From NCBI GenBank assembly GCA_963920705.1, contig OY987225.1, positions 34,139,458 to 34,203,457 of the forward strand: a stretch of 64,000 bases of DNA, read 5' to 3'. The first letter of the stretch is position 1. Every line of letters starts with the position of its first letter. The DNA is from Odiellus spinosus. Lineage: Eukaryota; Arthropoda; Arachnida; Opiliones; Phalangiidae. The notes under the pieces were generated by a model. It saw nothing but the letters and a program-made list of their open reading frames with translations, had not been told where the DNA came from and ran no database searches. Positions 1 to 10,989 of this stretch are shown here, piece after piece. The translations under genes were made by a program, and so were the position numbers.

Positions 1-914
1 AGTAACTTTCAACGCTTTTTTACCCCATTATCATATAATTATATTGTTTCCTAAGACAGAGGGTAGGTTTACACGCTTTACACGTGGTACCAACTAAAAT
101 TGAGATTTCTCCTATATATATTTATATATATATTATATTACATATAGTATAGGGAAACGGCGAGAGGCGACTTTGAGTTCCTTTGACTCGAGTCTCGTAA
201 CGAGCGCTGACATGGCACGGAGAATTTTAAAACCTGGAATTTCGCCGTTTCTCCGCTATTTTTTTGTAGCGTATATAGCCCGAGGGTGGGCCAAGCGGGG
301 AAAGCTGGGGGTTAAGAGAGATATAAAGTCCAATACAATTTTGGAAACGAGTTAAATTCGCCTAGAAAAAATTATTTTCCTTCGAGAATTTCGAAGCATT
401 CTAAGGATGAAACGAAATATATATCTTATGCCTAGTAGTCTAAATAAAAATCGATTGAGGCGAGCCCCTAGTCAGAGGGAAGCTGTAGCCGAAACGGACA
501 GTAAAAACGACTGGAATTTTAAAATATTTAAATGACCTCCCGGGTTCGTCCGCGTTCGCGAAATCCTGTCTTTTCTCTTAATGGAAAGAGCGGTTGAACG
601 AGGGGGGCAGGGGGGGGGTTTAAGGGACCAATGGGGGTGAAAGGGATTTAAAACCACTCCCCCTATAATCCCCCCCCGACGCGATTTGGATGGATCCAGG
701 TTGCTTGGCCTAAAAAATATCTTTATAAATGTATTTTTTTTTTAGAATATTCCAATAGGAATTTCTTTTCGTTTTCTTAAAACTAAAGTTATTTAGAAGA
801 CTTAAGCCTGAATCAAAGAGGAGATGGAATAAGTTGCAATAATTAGAATAGTGTCACGTCATGGGTTTAATTTATGATGCAGCAAATTTATGAACAAATT
901 AAAATTTTCTTTAG
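1..914. other. Intergenic AT-rich sequence with a G-rich patch
   Basis: No gene is recognisable here. The stretch has short TA-rich runs near 115-150. A G-rich patch at 599-650 has several runs of four or more G and could form a quadruplex on the plus strand. Open frames here are about 60 codons, start at TTG or lie in low-complexity sequence, and show no domain. Confidence 0.6.
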
Positions 915-1021
915 TATATTTCTACATGTAACAATGTCTATCTGTCTGTCTGACAGGGAATTGATATACTTGTACATGTAACAATGTCTGTCTATCTGTC
1001 TGTCTGACAGGGAATTGATAA
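915..1021. repeat. Two-copy ~50-bp tandem duplication
   Basis: Two near-identical copies of about 50 bp lie head to tail. Each has TACATGTAACAATGTCT, then a CTGT/CTAT microsatellite, then CTGACAGGGAATTGATA. They differ mainly by one extra four-base unit, as expected from slippage. No coding or regulatory role is visible. Confidence 0.85.
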
Positions 1022-1347
1022 ACAATGCTAAAATTCACTGGGAAAATAGTAAACTACCTTTGAGTGCAAGAGCGCGAGTTTTTAATTGCATTTATTATTA
1101 GGCTTATTATGTTAATTAATTAGGCTTAGCGCAGTGTGAGAGAGGTTATAACTTTTTTTCCGCTATGTTTAATAATAGTTTTTAAGTTAAATAAGATTAA
1201 TTTCGTGCATTAAATTATATTTAAGTGAAGGAAAACATTATTTCAAAATGCAGTTGTGGTTATCGATATCAAAAGTAATTTTTTTAAAGCTTTGAAACAA
1301 AGTAAGAGTAATTGTAATAATTTTAAATATATTAAGAATATTATTAT

Positions 1348-1684
1348 CAGAAGCCGATGAAACCCTCCTTTGAAGTCTATTACCCCCTGGTCTTGTCTAC
1401 CCCTCTCTGTATGGGTTAGTTTCAAAAAGCGCGATTCGTACGCCTCCTAACGGTAGATATTTTCGGAGCGGGAATTCGTCGAGCGAATATCTCTAGCAGC
1501 CTCGGAGTTCGTCAAAAAAACGTCGTCGTTTGTGGAGAGAGAGAATTTCCAATTTTCCGTAGACAGGGGGGATGAAGTAGGACCCCTTCTAACTCGTAAA
1601 ATTGTGAATTTTACCCATACAGAGAGGAGCGCCATATGGAACATTAGAGTAGTAGACTTCAAAGGAGGGTTTCATCGGCTTCTG
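1348..1684 (+). mobile_element. ~338-bp MITE, copy 1
   Basis: This is a non-autonomous DNA-transposon-like element. The outer inverted repeats begin CAGAAGCCGATGAAACCC on the left and end in the reverse complement, GGTTTCATCGGCTTCTG, on the right. A second inverted block, CCTCTCTGTATGGGT, lies about 60 bp inside each end. The middle carries GAGAGAGAATTTCC and a CG-rich stretch shared with the copies at 2649-2988 (inverted) and 10990-11327 (same orientation). The flanks are repetitive TATTATTAT, so the target duplication cannot be read with certainty. There is no transposase. A 71-codon open frame on the minus strand is shared with copy 2 but begins at TTG and is best seen as a by-product of copy similarity. 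Confidence 0.85.
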
Positions 1685-2648
1685 GTATTATTATAAATCT
1701 GTTAAAAAAACTCATTAAGTTAAAAAATTCCGTAGATTTCTGGACTTAAACCTACAAGTTCTTGTTGTAAAAAATATCGATCAGACTTTTTCCATTCTAT
1801 AGCTTATCTCTGTAGCATAAGGAGTCCAATTCTACCCACTTTAATTGGGTAGAGAGTGTACTCCCCCTTCATCTATATATATATATATACTTTTTTAAAA
1901 GTTGGCCCCATGGTCTAACCCTAGTTATTCCAGCCACTGTACCACCCCCTAGTTTAAACCGACCAGATCTCCCATTCGATTTCTCCTCCTAGGGCATTAA
2001 GGCATATCCCTCCATGGTCTCTCATCTTCGTCCCTAGCACCATCCGTCTCTAAAGAAGAGAAAATTTCGATCCAGCTTTCGCTAAGGATTGCATTAACGG
2101 GCGCGTATGGCCAAGTTTAGACACGTTTTTCAGTTAATGTTACAATCTTATAGAACGATGAGGAAATCTAGGGTAGAAGATGTTTAGATTAACGAGCAAT
2201 CTATGGACTAGTACGTATTACATCATCAGGGTCGAACACGCGAGTTCAGATGAAGAAAAAAAAAAAAGTTTTAAAAAAAAGAAGGAAACTTTTGTGTATT
2301 CTTGTATTTGCAATAGTTCCGAAAGCTGATGGACATTATACGCTTTGGAATATATATATATCACAGATGCCAAAGAGATAGCCAATCCCCTCCTTTAAAC
2401 TATACGTTATCATTCGTTTCAGGCTCAGTTTGCAATGAAAAAAAGGTTAGAGTAGCATGGATTTTTGAGCCAAAATAGTGTTTTGTTATAACAATAGTCC
2501 TCGGAATTTAAAGTTCAGTTTATAGATTTCTTTATAGGCACATCTTTCAGAGAAGTAACTGTTTAATTTAATTTCAATTAAGAAATTAATACAATTTAAA
2601 TATTAATATGTATATAGGAGATAAAAATAAAATTTAGTTTAGTCTTGC
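1685..2648. other. Unique intergenic sequence
   Basis: I see no gene or clear repeat. There are TA-dinucleotide runs near 1873-1890 and 2349-2361, a C-rich patch near 1945-1955, and A-runs near 2256-2281. Open frames are short and compositionally biased. Confidence 0.5.
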
Positions 2649-2988
2649 CAGAAGTAGATGAAACCCTCATTTGAAGTCTACTACTCTAATGTTCCATATA
2701 GCGCGCCTCTCTGTATGGGTAAAATTCCCAATTTTACGAGATCGGAGGGGTCCTACTTCACACCCCCTGTCTACGGAAAATTGGAAATTCTCTCTCTCCA
2801 CAAACGAATACGTTTTTTTGACGAACTCCGAGGCTGCTAGAGATATTCGCTCGACGAACTCCCGCTCCGAAAATATCTACCGTTAGGAGGCGTACGAATC
2901 GCGCTTTTTGAAACTAACCCATACAGAGAGGAGCGCTATATGGAACATTGGAGTAGTAGACTTCAAAGGAGGGTTTCATCGGCTTCTG
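2649..2988 (-). mobile_element. ~338-bp MITE, copy 2 (inverted)
   Basis: This is the same family as 1348-1684, in reverse orientation. The left end reads CAGAAGTAGATGAAACCC and the right end GGTTTCATCGGCTTCTG. Both arms carry a matching inner segment (CTACTACTC, AATGTTCCATATAGCGC, then CCTCTCTGTATGGGT), so the TIR is about 70 bp. In copies 1 and 3 one arm has a different inner segment. The 8-bp flanks do not match, so the target duplication has decayed or was lost by recombination. It encodes no transposase. Confidence 0.85.
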
Positions 2989-3938
2989 ATTGTAATAAAA
3001 TACCTTAAGTCTAGTTATTTTAGGTCAACATTTCGAGCCAAATTTTAAACCAGCTACATCCATTGAAATTTCGCGTTGAATCTTAAAAATTCGAGTGATT
3101 TGAGTTACGCGAAATAAAACTAGTAATGTTTGGTATATTATCATACGTATACGTTTATGTAGCTGCTATATCTTCTACATAATAAGATTCTTTATTACTA
3201 CTAGCAACTCGAACGTATATTTTGCTTTTCCCCCATATTATATAGGTCTTATTTCTCTCTTCAAAGCCGCTGTTAAACTGGTGGGATGACAGAGGCTGAA
3301 TGGGTGGGCAGAGTGGGCTGCAAAAAAGGAGACGGGGGAAAAATCGGGGGGTCCAAATGATCGTTAGAGCCTGACCGCAACTTTTCCTAGCTATCTTCCT
3401 TCGAGACCTTTTTTCTCCCTCTCTCTCTCTTTAAAGTAAAAAAGTTTAAAAAAAAAACTTAAATTTGGTGGAGGTTGTATAGGGTTCTAGGCGTTTTCTT
3501 GAAGCTAGTAGTTAAGGCCTAAAAGGAACTGGCTTCTTTATTTTTTTCATAATGTTCCAAATTTCCTTTCACTTCTATCTGAAGGAGAATGATAGAATGG
3601 TAAAGGCTGACGCGTATTGATATACCATAAGTAAAAGTCGTAGACAAGAAAATAGTCCATTCGAAAATTAATATAGGTTGGAAGAAGAGGCGGGCCAAGT
3701 TTTAAATTCTCCGTCAGAGGAGAAAATGAAAAGGTAGATTTAAGTTTCTTTTTCAATTTCGAAATGTTGCAGTTCCGAAAAAAGTTGAGATTGTTAAAAA
3801 TAAGGGTCATTCGAGATAACTCGCTCACTATTCCGCCTTGCCACACCCCTTAACCCTGTCTTATAACATGGAATCTTTCTTAGTCTAAATAAAGAATAAT
3901 TGTTGTTTTTTAAACTACTTTTTTCGTAATTTTTTTTA
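2989..3938. other. Unique intergenic sequence
   Basis: There is no recognisable gene. It contains a short CT microsatellite near 3416-3430 and an A/T-rich inverted stretch near 3438-3466. The longest open frame, 99 codons on the minus strand at 3547-3846, has no motif, is rich in F, L and S, and is not supported as coding. Confidence 0.5.
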
Positions 3939-4735
3939 GACAATTAAAATTTATTCTAATTAAATATGAATTAAGATACCTATAATAGGAATTGATATTT
4001 TAATTAACGTTAATTACACTATAATAAGTATTAAATTTGATTATTATAATATAGCTGATTTTTTAATTATTTTTTTAATTTTTTTTATTAGATAATTAAA
4101 TTTTGCTTAAATTAAATATAATTAAGATATCTATAATAACTGATATTTTAATTAATAACGTTAATTATACTATAATAAGTATTATTATTAGAATTATAGG
4201 AATATTTTAATTATAGCTGATTTTTAAATTACTTTTTTGTAATTTTTTTAGACAATTAAAATTTATTCTAATTAAATATAATTAAGATACCTATAATAGG
4301 AATATATATTTTAATTAACGTTAATTACACTATAATAAGTATTAAATTTGATTATTATAATATAGCCGATTTTTTAATTATTTTTTTAATTTTTTTTATT
4401 AGATAATTAAATTTTGCTTAAATTAAATATAATTAAGATATCTATGTATAAGAATTGATATCTTAATTAATAACGTTAATTATACTATAATAAGTATTAT
4501 TATTAGAATTATAGGAATATTTTAATTATAGCTGATTTTTAAATTACTTTTTCGTATTTTTTATAGACAATTATAATTTATTCTAATTAAATATAATTAA
4601 GATGCCTATATTTTAATAGCGTTAATTTCACTATAATAAGTATTAAATCTGCTTATCATAATTAGAATTATATTAATATATATTTTAATTACACTATAAT
4701 AAGTATTATTTATCATAATTAAAATAAATTATGAA
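3939..4735. repeat. ~312-bp AT-rich higher-order tandem repeat
   Basis: A very AT-rich tandem array. The phrase GACAATTAAAATTTATTC starts at 3939 and 4251, with a diverged version at 4566, giving periods of 312 and 315 bp. Each unit is a dimer: a related sub-unit with AGATAATTAAATTTTGC sits near 4090 and 4402, about 150 bp after each start. Both sub-units contain AATATAATTAAGATA and CTATAATAAGTATTA. Two full dimers and a truncated third are present. The dimeric structure is typical of satellite DNA that has gone through two rounds of amplification. Confidence 0.85.
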
Positions 4736-4761
4736 TGAGCTGTCACACTGATTTTAGATTA

Positions 4762-4985
4762 ATTCTAAATGAAAATTGAGTCATATTTTCGGAAAGATCA
4801 TTAAAAAACGATTCAAAGTATATATACAAATGTCATAGAACAAAATTTACAGTGACAGTAAAAATACATATTTTAAAATATCCATTTTCGAAATTTTTAA
4901 AATAAAAATTCCGCGCGATACTACGTCATTATGGTCACGTGATTTCTCTATTGTAGAGCTTACAGTTGATTCTCGCGCACTTATA
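4762..4985 (+). repeat. Dispersed CACGTG/TACGTCAT repeat family, copy A
   Basis: This is one of seven loci of a dispersed ~200-320-bp family. Conserved blocks in order: AAATTGAG, TTTTCGGAAAGATC, a TATATATACA stretch, TTACAGTGACAGTAAAAATAC, CATTTTCGAAATTTTTAAA, ACTACGTCAT, GGTCACGTGATTTC, and ACAGTTGATTCTCGCG. Other copies start near 29615, 31935, 37392, 46525 and 50812 on the plus strand; minus-strand pieces lie at 38405-38495 and 38942-39010. No reading frame is conserved, so it is probably a non-autonomous element. The CACGTG and ACGTCA motifs could bind bHLH and bZIP factors, but that is inference. Confidence 0.8.
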
Positions 4986-5884
4986 AAAGATCATCGTTTA
5001 AATTAACTTATATCTTTACTATCTCTTAACGAATAGTTCAGCAATATTCCAAGTTTCAATTCTTGAAGATAGTTGAAACTTTTATTTCTAGGCTATATTG
5101 TAGGCGTTTCTTTTTCTTCAAAAAACCCTGTAGGGTTTTCTACGTTACGTTGATAGGAAAGGGAGGGGGGTTGAGCCCCACCCTTCTGTTATACTCCATT
5201 CCCCTTCTTCTATCACTATCTCTCTCTCTCTCTTACTGCTTTTGGAAGACCCCACTTGTAGCTACTCGGTAATCATGGCCCCATCGAGAGTATTAGATTT
5301 CATTTCTAGGCCTCTTCTAATAGAAAGAACAGAGAACGGGGGGGTTTCTACCCTTCACTTGGGGCGTAAGAGAGTAGGCTGCGTTTGGGGGAAGAGGGGG
5401 GGCCTCGCTTAACCCCAGTTCTATACCGCTTCGGGGCTCAAACTTTAAATCACTCGCGAGCACGAAAACTAGAAAGTTCATTTCACCTTTAATTGACAAC
5501 GTTGTTCGAGGCTTCGTTACCACTTATCTCTTTGATTCGATAGTATTCTTTAAAATAAAGTAGACCTAACGTTTTTAGCGCTGTCAATTTAAATTGGAAT
5601 ACGGGATATAATATTTTGTGACATATTTACAAAAGGGTTTCATATTTATATAGGAAATGCTCTTTTTATACGGAGATTTATGTATCTTCTAAGAGTGTGA
5701 TTAACTATATGGACATAAGGCAACTGACTAAAATTTAAAACACGGGGATTTCAGGGATATGTTTTGAGTTCAGATGATTCAAATGATATTCTATTGGTGG
5801 GAAGATTGATACCTTATTTTGTATGATTCAAATATTACTGAAAGTATGAAGGATTCGGATTTTTTTAACCATTGATTCTATTTA
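4986..5884. other. Unique intergenic sequence
   Basis: There is no recognisable gene. It has a CT microsatellite near 5216-5233 and G-rich patches near 5160-5170 and 5338-5402. Open frames of 68-69 codons are low-complexity. Confidence 0.5.
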
Positions 5885-6851
5885 CAACCTTCTAAATATT
5901 TCCCTGATTTGAAGACAATCTTCTAAATATTTCCCTGATTTGAAGACAATCTTCTAAATATTTCCCTGATTTGAAGACAATCTTCTAAATATTTCCCTGA
6001 TTTGAAGACAATCTTCTAAATATTTCCCTGATTTGAAGACAATCTTCTAAATATTTCCCTGATTTGAAGACAATCTTCTAAATATTTCCCTGATTTGAAG
6101 ACAATCTTCTAAATATTTCCCTGATTTGAAGACAATCTTCTAAATATTTCCCTGATTTGAAGACAATCTTCTAAATATTTCCCTGATTTGAAGACAATCT
6201 TCTAAATATTTCCCTGATTTGAAGACAATCTTCTAAATATTTCCCTGATTTGAAGACAATCTTCTAAATATTTCCCTGATTTGAAGACAATCTTCTAAAT
6301 ATTTCCCTGATTTGAAGACAATCTTCTAAATATTTCCCTGATTTGAAGACAATCTTCTAAATATTTCCCTGATTTGAAGACAATCTTCTAAATATTTCCC
6401 TGATTTGCAGACAACCTTCTAAATTTTTCCCTGATTTGCAGACAACCTTCTAAATTTTTCCCTGATTTGTAGACAACCCTCTAAATATTTCCCTGATTTG
6501 TAGACAACCCTCTATATTTCCCTGATTTGAAGACAACCCTCTAAATATTTCCCTGATTTCAAGACAACCTTATATTTCCCTGATTTCAAGACAACCTTAT
6601 ATTTCCCTGATTTCAAGACAACCTTATATTTCCCTGATTTCAAGACAACCTTATATTTCCCTGATTTCAAGACAACCTTATATTTCCCTGATTTCAAGAC
6701 AACCTTATATTTCCCTGATTTCAAGACAACCTTATATTTCCCTGATTTCAAGACAACCTTATATTTCCCTGATTTCAAGACAACCTTATATTTCCCTGAT
6801 TTCAAGACAACCTTATATTTCCCTGATTTCAAGACAACCTTCTAAATATTG
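5885..6851. repeat. 31-bp then 27-bp minisatellite with TTCCCTGATTT core
   Basis: About twenty 31-bp units (core ATTTCCCTGATTTGAAGAC) run from about 5890 to 6540. The first ~17 are nearly identical; the later ones are diverged, with GCAGAC and GTAGAC variants. At about 6568 the array switches to ten almost perfect 27-bp units (core TATTTCCCTGATTTCAAGAC) ending near 6840. GGCAACC follows at 6853. Because 27 is a multiple of three, the second block opens a long minus-strand frame of nine-residue KSGKYKVVL repeats; this is a translated repeat, not a gene. The TTCCCTGA core reappears at 61.7-62.3 kb. Confidence 0.95.
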
Positions 6852-7561
6852 GAGGCAACCAATCAGATACCTGGATGATTTTTAAAATCATAGACAACTA
6901 GGTAAAAATATTTAACAACCATTTTTGGATTAAAATTAAATTAATCTTATTAATTAATTCATCAATTCAAACATTTCATTAACTTAAACTTTAAATATTT
7001 AAATTAATTTTAAATATTTTATCGTACAAATAATTGGATAAAATCGTAGTAACATGCATCAAATATTTATCCATATAAATAATAAATGTATAATATTCCA
7101 ATCCACATCAATTTCTTCCCTTTTATAAGCCCATCACATTGTTTAAAAAAAAACAAAGGTATAATATTGTCCGCGAAGAGTTTACAGTATAGTTATATCT
7201 GACGCGGAGTAATACCCGATATTAAACCCATATTGAATATAAATAGTTCCTGGCAAACTGTTCGTAAAAAGAATTTAGTATCCATCGTTCTATATATTCT
7301 TCTTATTACAAAAAAAACTAAAATAGGGAAGAAGATGAGATGAGGATGGGGATGAGGATGAGGAGAGAGATGTTAGGAGGATGGAGAAATAGAAAAGAAT
7401 CCATGAATAGTGGGGAATCGAAATTGGAATTTCGCGTTCGATTGCTAGAAAAGGAAATGAAAAGGACCCTATAGCTCTTCTATCAGGTTCTTCTCTCTCA
7501 GCTCGACGAAGCGTAATCAAACTTTTCATTTAAATTTTCCATCAATATATATTTCAATTTC

Positions 7562-7635
<74 letters not shown>

Positions 7636-8134
7636 GAAAGACAGAGAGAGAGAGAGGCTATGAGGGTTTAAGGAGGCAGCCAAGGCCCGTTTGAAATCCA
7701 AATTCTACCTATTCCCTTATTTTCTAGTTGTGTGTGTCGCTTTTCCAAGAAAAATATAAAAATTCGGAAGGGTTTTAATCTAATTTTGTTTTATATACAA
7801 AAGTCTACAAGGAAAAAGCAATTTTATGTATTTTGTTTATATACTTTAGGATATATATATTTAAAATAAAATCTATGCAAATAATGGTTCATATATATAA
7901 AGGTAAGCGGTTTAGGCTTAAATATCGATTGAAAATAAAATTTATAAAATTTTAAATTTCCCCTAAAACGCTTATTCGGGTTCGTGACGTCATTAGGATG
8001 CAAAAATTATTCCACGATTTAAATAAGTGTAAAATATTATAATACTAGTTAAGAAATAAGGTTTGTTAAAATATAAAAATATTTATATTCATTATCCCTT
8101 TAAATTTCCATAAAAACCACATTTTTTCAATAGC
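6852..8134. other. Intergenic sequence with GA-rich microsatellite
   Basis: No gene is seen. A GA-rich patch (GATGAGGATG repeats) lies near 7332-7380 and a long GA microsatellite at 7561-7655. The rest is AT-rich. Apparent serine/leucine-rich open frames on the minus strand are translations of the GA tract. Confidence 0.6.
7561..7655. repeat. (GA)n microsatellite
   Basis: About 95 bp of nearly pure GA dinucleotides, interrupted by single GACAGA, GATAGA and GAAAGACA variants. This length is typical of a hypermutable microsatellite. Confidence 0.95.
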
Positions 8135-8136
8135 TA

Positions 8137-8311
8137 CGTTCGCACTAGCGACTTTGAAACAGTTTTTAAATATTTTAGAAAGGTCAAATAGAAAAATTTT
8201 GGGGGTCAACTATAAATATCTAATTATCATCTTGAAAATTTCATTTAAATATTTCAAACTATTTGAATATTCAAATCGATTTGAAAACGACTTCAAAGTC
8301 TAGTGCGAACG
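8137..8311. mobile_element. TA-flanked 175-bp MITE
   Basis: A small element bounded by inverted repeats: CGTTCGCACTAG then ACTTTGAA on the left, and TTCAAAGT then CTAGTGCGAACG on the right. It is flanked on both sides by TA (8135-8136 and 8312-8313), the target duplication typical of Tc1/mariner-type elements. The interior is AT-rich with no open frame, so it must be mobilised in trans if at all. The ends of the element at 39647-40191 are similar. Confidence 0.8.
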
Positions 8312-8313
8312 TA

Positions 8314-8795
8314 ACTAAAGTGAATTTAAGTCTGTTCTAAGATTCAACTGAATATGGAAGAAAAAACTTCGCGATCTGGTCATATCAAATTTCTTCCCAA
8401 TCATACAAGTTATTATTGGACACGGGGGATATTTCCTCGAAACGTCTCTCAACCGCTCTTATAAGATAGAGTTCCTGTATTACGTGGCAGCATTGCCGAA
8501 GGCTATCTGACCCTTATAACTCCCTTCTCTTAAAAACCGGAGTAAAATTGACCGGGTGGAAATCGAGTGGGGGAGTCGCGCGATATTTTGATTGTAGTAT
8601 GGATGTATGGAGGTTAAAAAATTCCGCCCCCTTTCAGTCTTCTAGAATATCTTCTAAACATACATACAGGCCAGCAAGTACAAAATATCTGGTAGGATTT
8701 TTCGTCAAAACTCGGGAAGATTTCTTTCTCGTATTCGGTTTGTCGCCATCTTAAAGGGCGAGACTCAGCAAAATAAATTTAGTAAAAACCTATGT
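8314..8795. other. Unique intergenic sequence
   Basis: No recognisable gene or repeat. A 68-codon plus-strand frame at 8548-8754 has no motif and is not supported. Confidence 0.45.
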
Positions 8796-9290
8796 GGCGC
8801 GCGCCTTCTTATCATGACGTCATTAGGAAACCTCTATCGATAAAACAGCGCGTGATAATTTTATTATATGCGATGAGAGGTTGGCCTAATACGAGTTAAA
8901 AATATTAGTGGCGCGCGCTCAGGTTAAAACCTATTTTAATAGCGCGCGCCATCTAATCATGACGTCATTAGGAAACCTCTATCGATAAAACAGCGCGTGA
9001 TAATTTTATTATATACGATGAGAGGTAGGCCTAATACGAGTTAAAAACAGTAGTGGCGCGCGCTCAGGTTAAAACCTATTTTAATGGCGCGCGCCATCTG
9101 ATCATGACGTCATTAGGAAACCTCTATCGCTGAAACAGCGCGTGATAATTTTATTATATACGATGAGAGATAGGCCTAATACGAGTTAAAAATATAGTGG
9201 CGCGCGCTAAGTCTAAAATACGATTTAAAACCAATTTTAATGGCGCGCGCGCCATCTGATCATGACGTCATTAGGAAACATGAATTTCAC
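8796..9290. repeat. 145-bp satellite with TGACGTCA and GGCGCGCGCC
   Basis: Three and a half tandem units, marked by CATGACGTCATTAGGAAAC at 8813, 8958, 9103 and 9261 (145, 145 and 158 bp). Each full unit has a GCGCGCGCC palindrome, ATCATGACGTCATTAGG, CCTCTATCG(A/C)T, CAGCGCGTGATAATTTTATTATAT and GGCCTAATACGAGTTAAAAA. TGACGTCA is the full cAMP-response-element palindrome. TATCGATA in the first two units matches the insect DRE core. Whether these bind anything here is inference. The last unit is cut after the CRE. Confidence 0.9.
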
Positions 9291-9304
9291 TCGAAAAATA
9301 CTCC

Positions 9305-9575
9305 ATAGGTGATAGTCTAGATTTAGAAATATTATTCCGCTACTAAAGATAGATTTAGAAAAATATTCCGCTCCTAAACTATAGTAGATTTAGAGAAATA
9401 TTCCGCTCTTAAACTATAGTAGATGGTAAGATAGTAGATATATGAAAAATTTAAGGCTCTTAAATATTGTAGGCCTGGATTTAGAAAACCATGTTCTTCT
9501 AAAGCCGTTAGATTTAGAAAAAATATATACAGCTCCTATATTTAAAATACATATTACGCTCCTAAAGATAGTAGG
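9305..9575. repeat. Degenerate short tandem repeats with ATTCCGCTCCTAAA
   Basis: Irregular repeats of about 35-55 bp built from TAGATTTAGAAAAATATTCCG and CTCCTAAACTATAGTAG. At least five diverged copies are visible, beginning directly after the 145-bp satellite. No coding potential is seen. Confidence 0.7.
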
Positions 9576-9599
9576 TTCATGAACAAATAGGTTTGGAAA

Positions 9600-10390
9600 A
9601 TTCGTCATCATTAACATAGACGTTACGAATTCGATCAGTCTAAATTACTCTATCTTTTTATATAGCGCGAGTAGTGAAAAACATTCACGGTCCATTTAGG
9701 TATTTTACGCCTAAAACGTTTCGTTTAAAATCGGGAGAGATTCGGGTCTTCCGTAGCTTGACGCTCCTAATAGGCGAACATTAAGGTTAAAAGCGCCGCT
9801 AGCCGTAGGTATATTACCAGGAGATCGTCTCCATCGTGGCGCGAAATTCTATTAGGTAAGTATAGCCTTTAGCTAAGCCTAACTCTCGTCTTAGCTAGAG
9901 GTCCGCGGATAGCACGGAGAAAAACGTAGATTTTTTAAAAGGCGAGTTATATTAGGGACGTCGCCACCCAAAAAACTATTTATCGCCTAAACCCTGAGAC
10001 GTTACCGTCCTGGTAATGGACATTTTCCATTTATACGTTAAGCGTTAAGCTATCTTCCAATTTTGCCCCCTCATCTCCATCCCCCTCAACCTAAAATGGT
10101 ATTACGCGAAAGCCAACCAATTTTAGTTCGCTCTTAATACTATAGCTAAGCCTCGGCATTATTTATAAGATTGAGTTAACGTGAACATAGTTTCGTACGT
10201 ATTGAATTCTTAGAATGATACCGACGTCCGAAATATATACAAGCTAAAATACGTCCATGGTTTTGCGACGAATACCTTGGACTTAAGCCTTAACACTTGT
10301 ATCAAGTGTTAAGCCAACCCTATTCTGATGATTTCCAATATTTAATATACTGTATAAATTTACTAAATCATTTTTAAATCACTCCAAATG
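9600..10390. other. Unique intergenic sequence
   Basis: No gene is supported. The stretch contains TAAGCCTAAC (about 9866) and AAGCCTCGGC (about 10148), members of the dispersed TAAGCCT motif family, and a perfect hairpin listed separately. AGGTAAGT near 9853 resembles a splice donor but has no open frame ending at it. Confidence 0.5.
10289..10313. other. Perfect hairpin, 11-bp stem, 3-nt loop
   Basis: CTTAACACTTG, TAT, CAAGTGTTAAG: a perfect 11-bp inverted repeat around three bases. No T-tract follows, so a terminator is not implied. Confidence 0.8.
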
Positions 10391-10817
10391 CAGGGTGACC
10401 ACCGAAAATTTGAAAATCCTATATAGGAAATTTCTTTGCGAAATATAGGAAAATATAGGAAGGATTTTAGGTAAAATATAGGATAAAATAGGAAGAAATA
10501 AGTGTAAAATATATGAAAAAATAGGAAAATAATTAAAAGTAGGAACCATGTTTACTATTGCGTCACATCTCTCGCCACCGGTTTAAACACGGTATTAATA
10601 CGATCCAATTGCTTAAATAGTATGGAATTTTACAGACTATTTTAATTGGAAAATGTAGAGTTAAGCTAAAATAATCTTCTATTTATGATTTAGAACTTTA
10701 CCCTTAACTAGAGATTTTGAGTAGAAATATAGGAGATTATAGGAATTGCCATTAAATTATAGGAGAAAATAGGATGGAGGTGAAAATATAGGAAAAATAG
10801 GAAAAGTGGTCAAACTG
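10391..10817. mobile_element. hAT-like non-autonomous element with ATAGGA repeats
   Basis: The left end reads CAGGGTGACCAC and the right end GTGGTCAAACTG, an imperfect inverted pair (GTGACCAC / GTGGTCA). CAAATG flanks both sides (10385-10390 and 10818-10823); the 8-base flanks TCCAAATG and TGCAAATG differ by one base. A CAGGG terminus and ~8-bp duplication fit the hAT superfamily. The subterminal regions are dense in ATAGGA/AAATAGGA on the plus strand (about 10420-10530 and 10725-10805), resembling multiple transposase-binding sites. There is no transposase open frame. Confidence 0.65.
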
Positions 10818-10989
10818 CAAATGACGTCACGATTGAATGGTGTTCTACAATAATTTGTTTTTAAACTGCAATTTAGGCTTAGCGCTCCTCTTTTTGCTTT
10901 CTTTTAAAGAAGTAATTTTTTTCATTATAAACGTATTTTTTATAGCCTTAGTTCAATATAATCGTGCCCTTATAAAGTTTAGACGTTAT

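Noticed and set aside
1447-1662. 71-codon frame shared by MITE copies 1 and 2
   Set aside because: It starts at TTG and lies within a short non-autonomous element; shared sequence explains the shared frame. No transposase motif.
6512-6832. 106-codon minus-strand frame of repeated KSGKYKVVL
   Set aside because: It is the translation of the 27-bp minisatellite; the period is a multiple of three, so a frame stays open by arithmetic.
7498-7701. Leucine/serine-rich frame that could look like a membrane peptide
   Set aside because: It is the GA microsatellite read on the minus strand.
9845-9862. Splice donor AGGTAAGT near 9853
   Set aside because: No ATG or open frame leads into it, so there is no exon to support.
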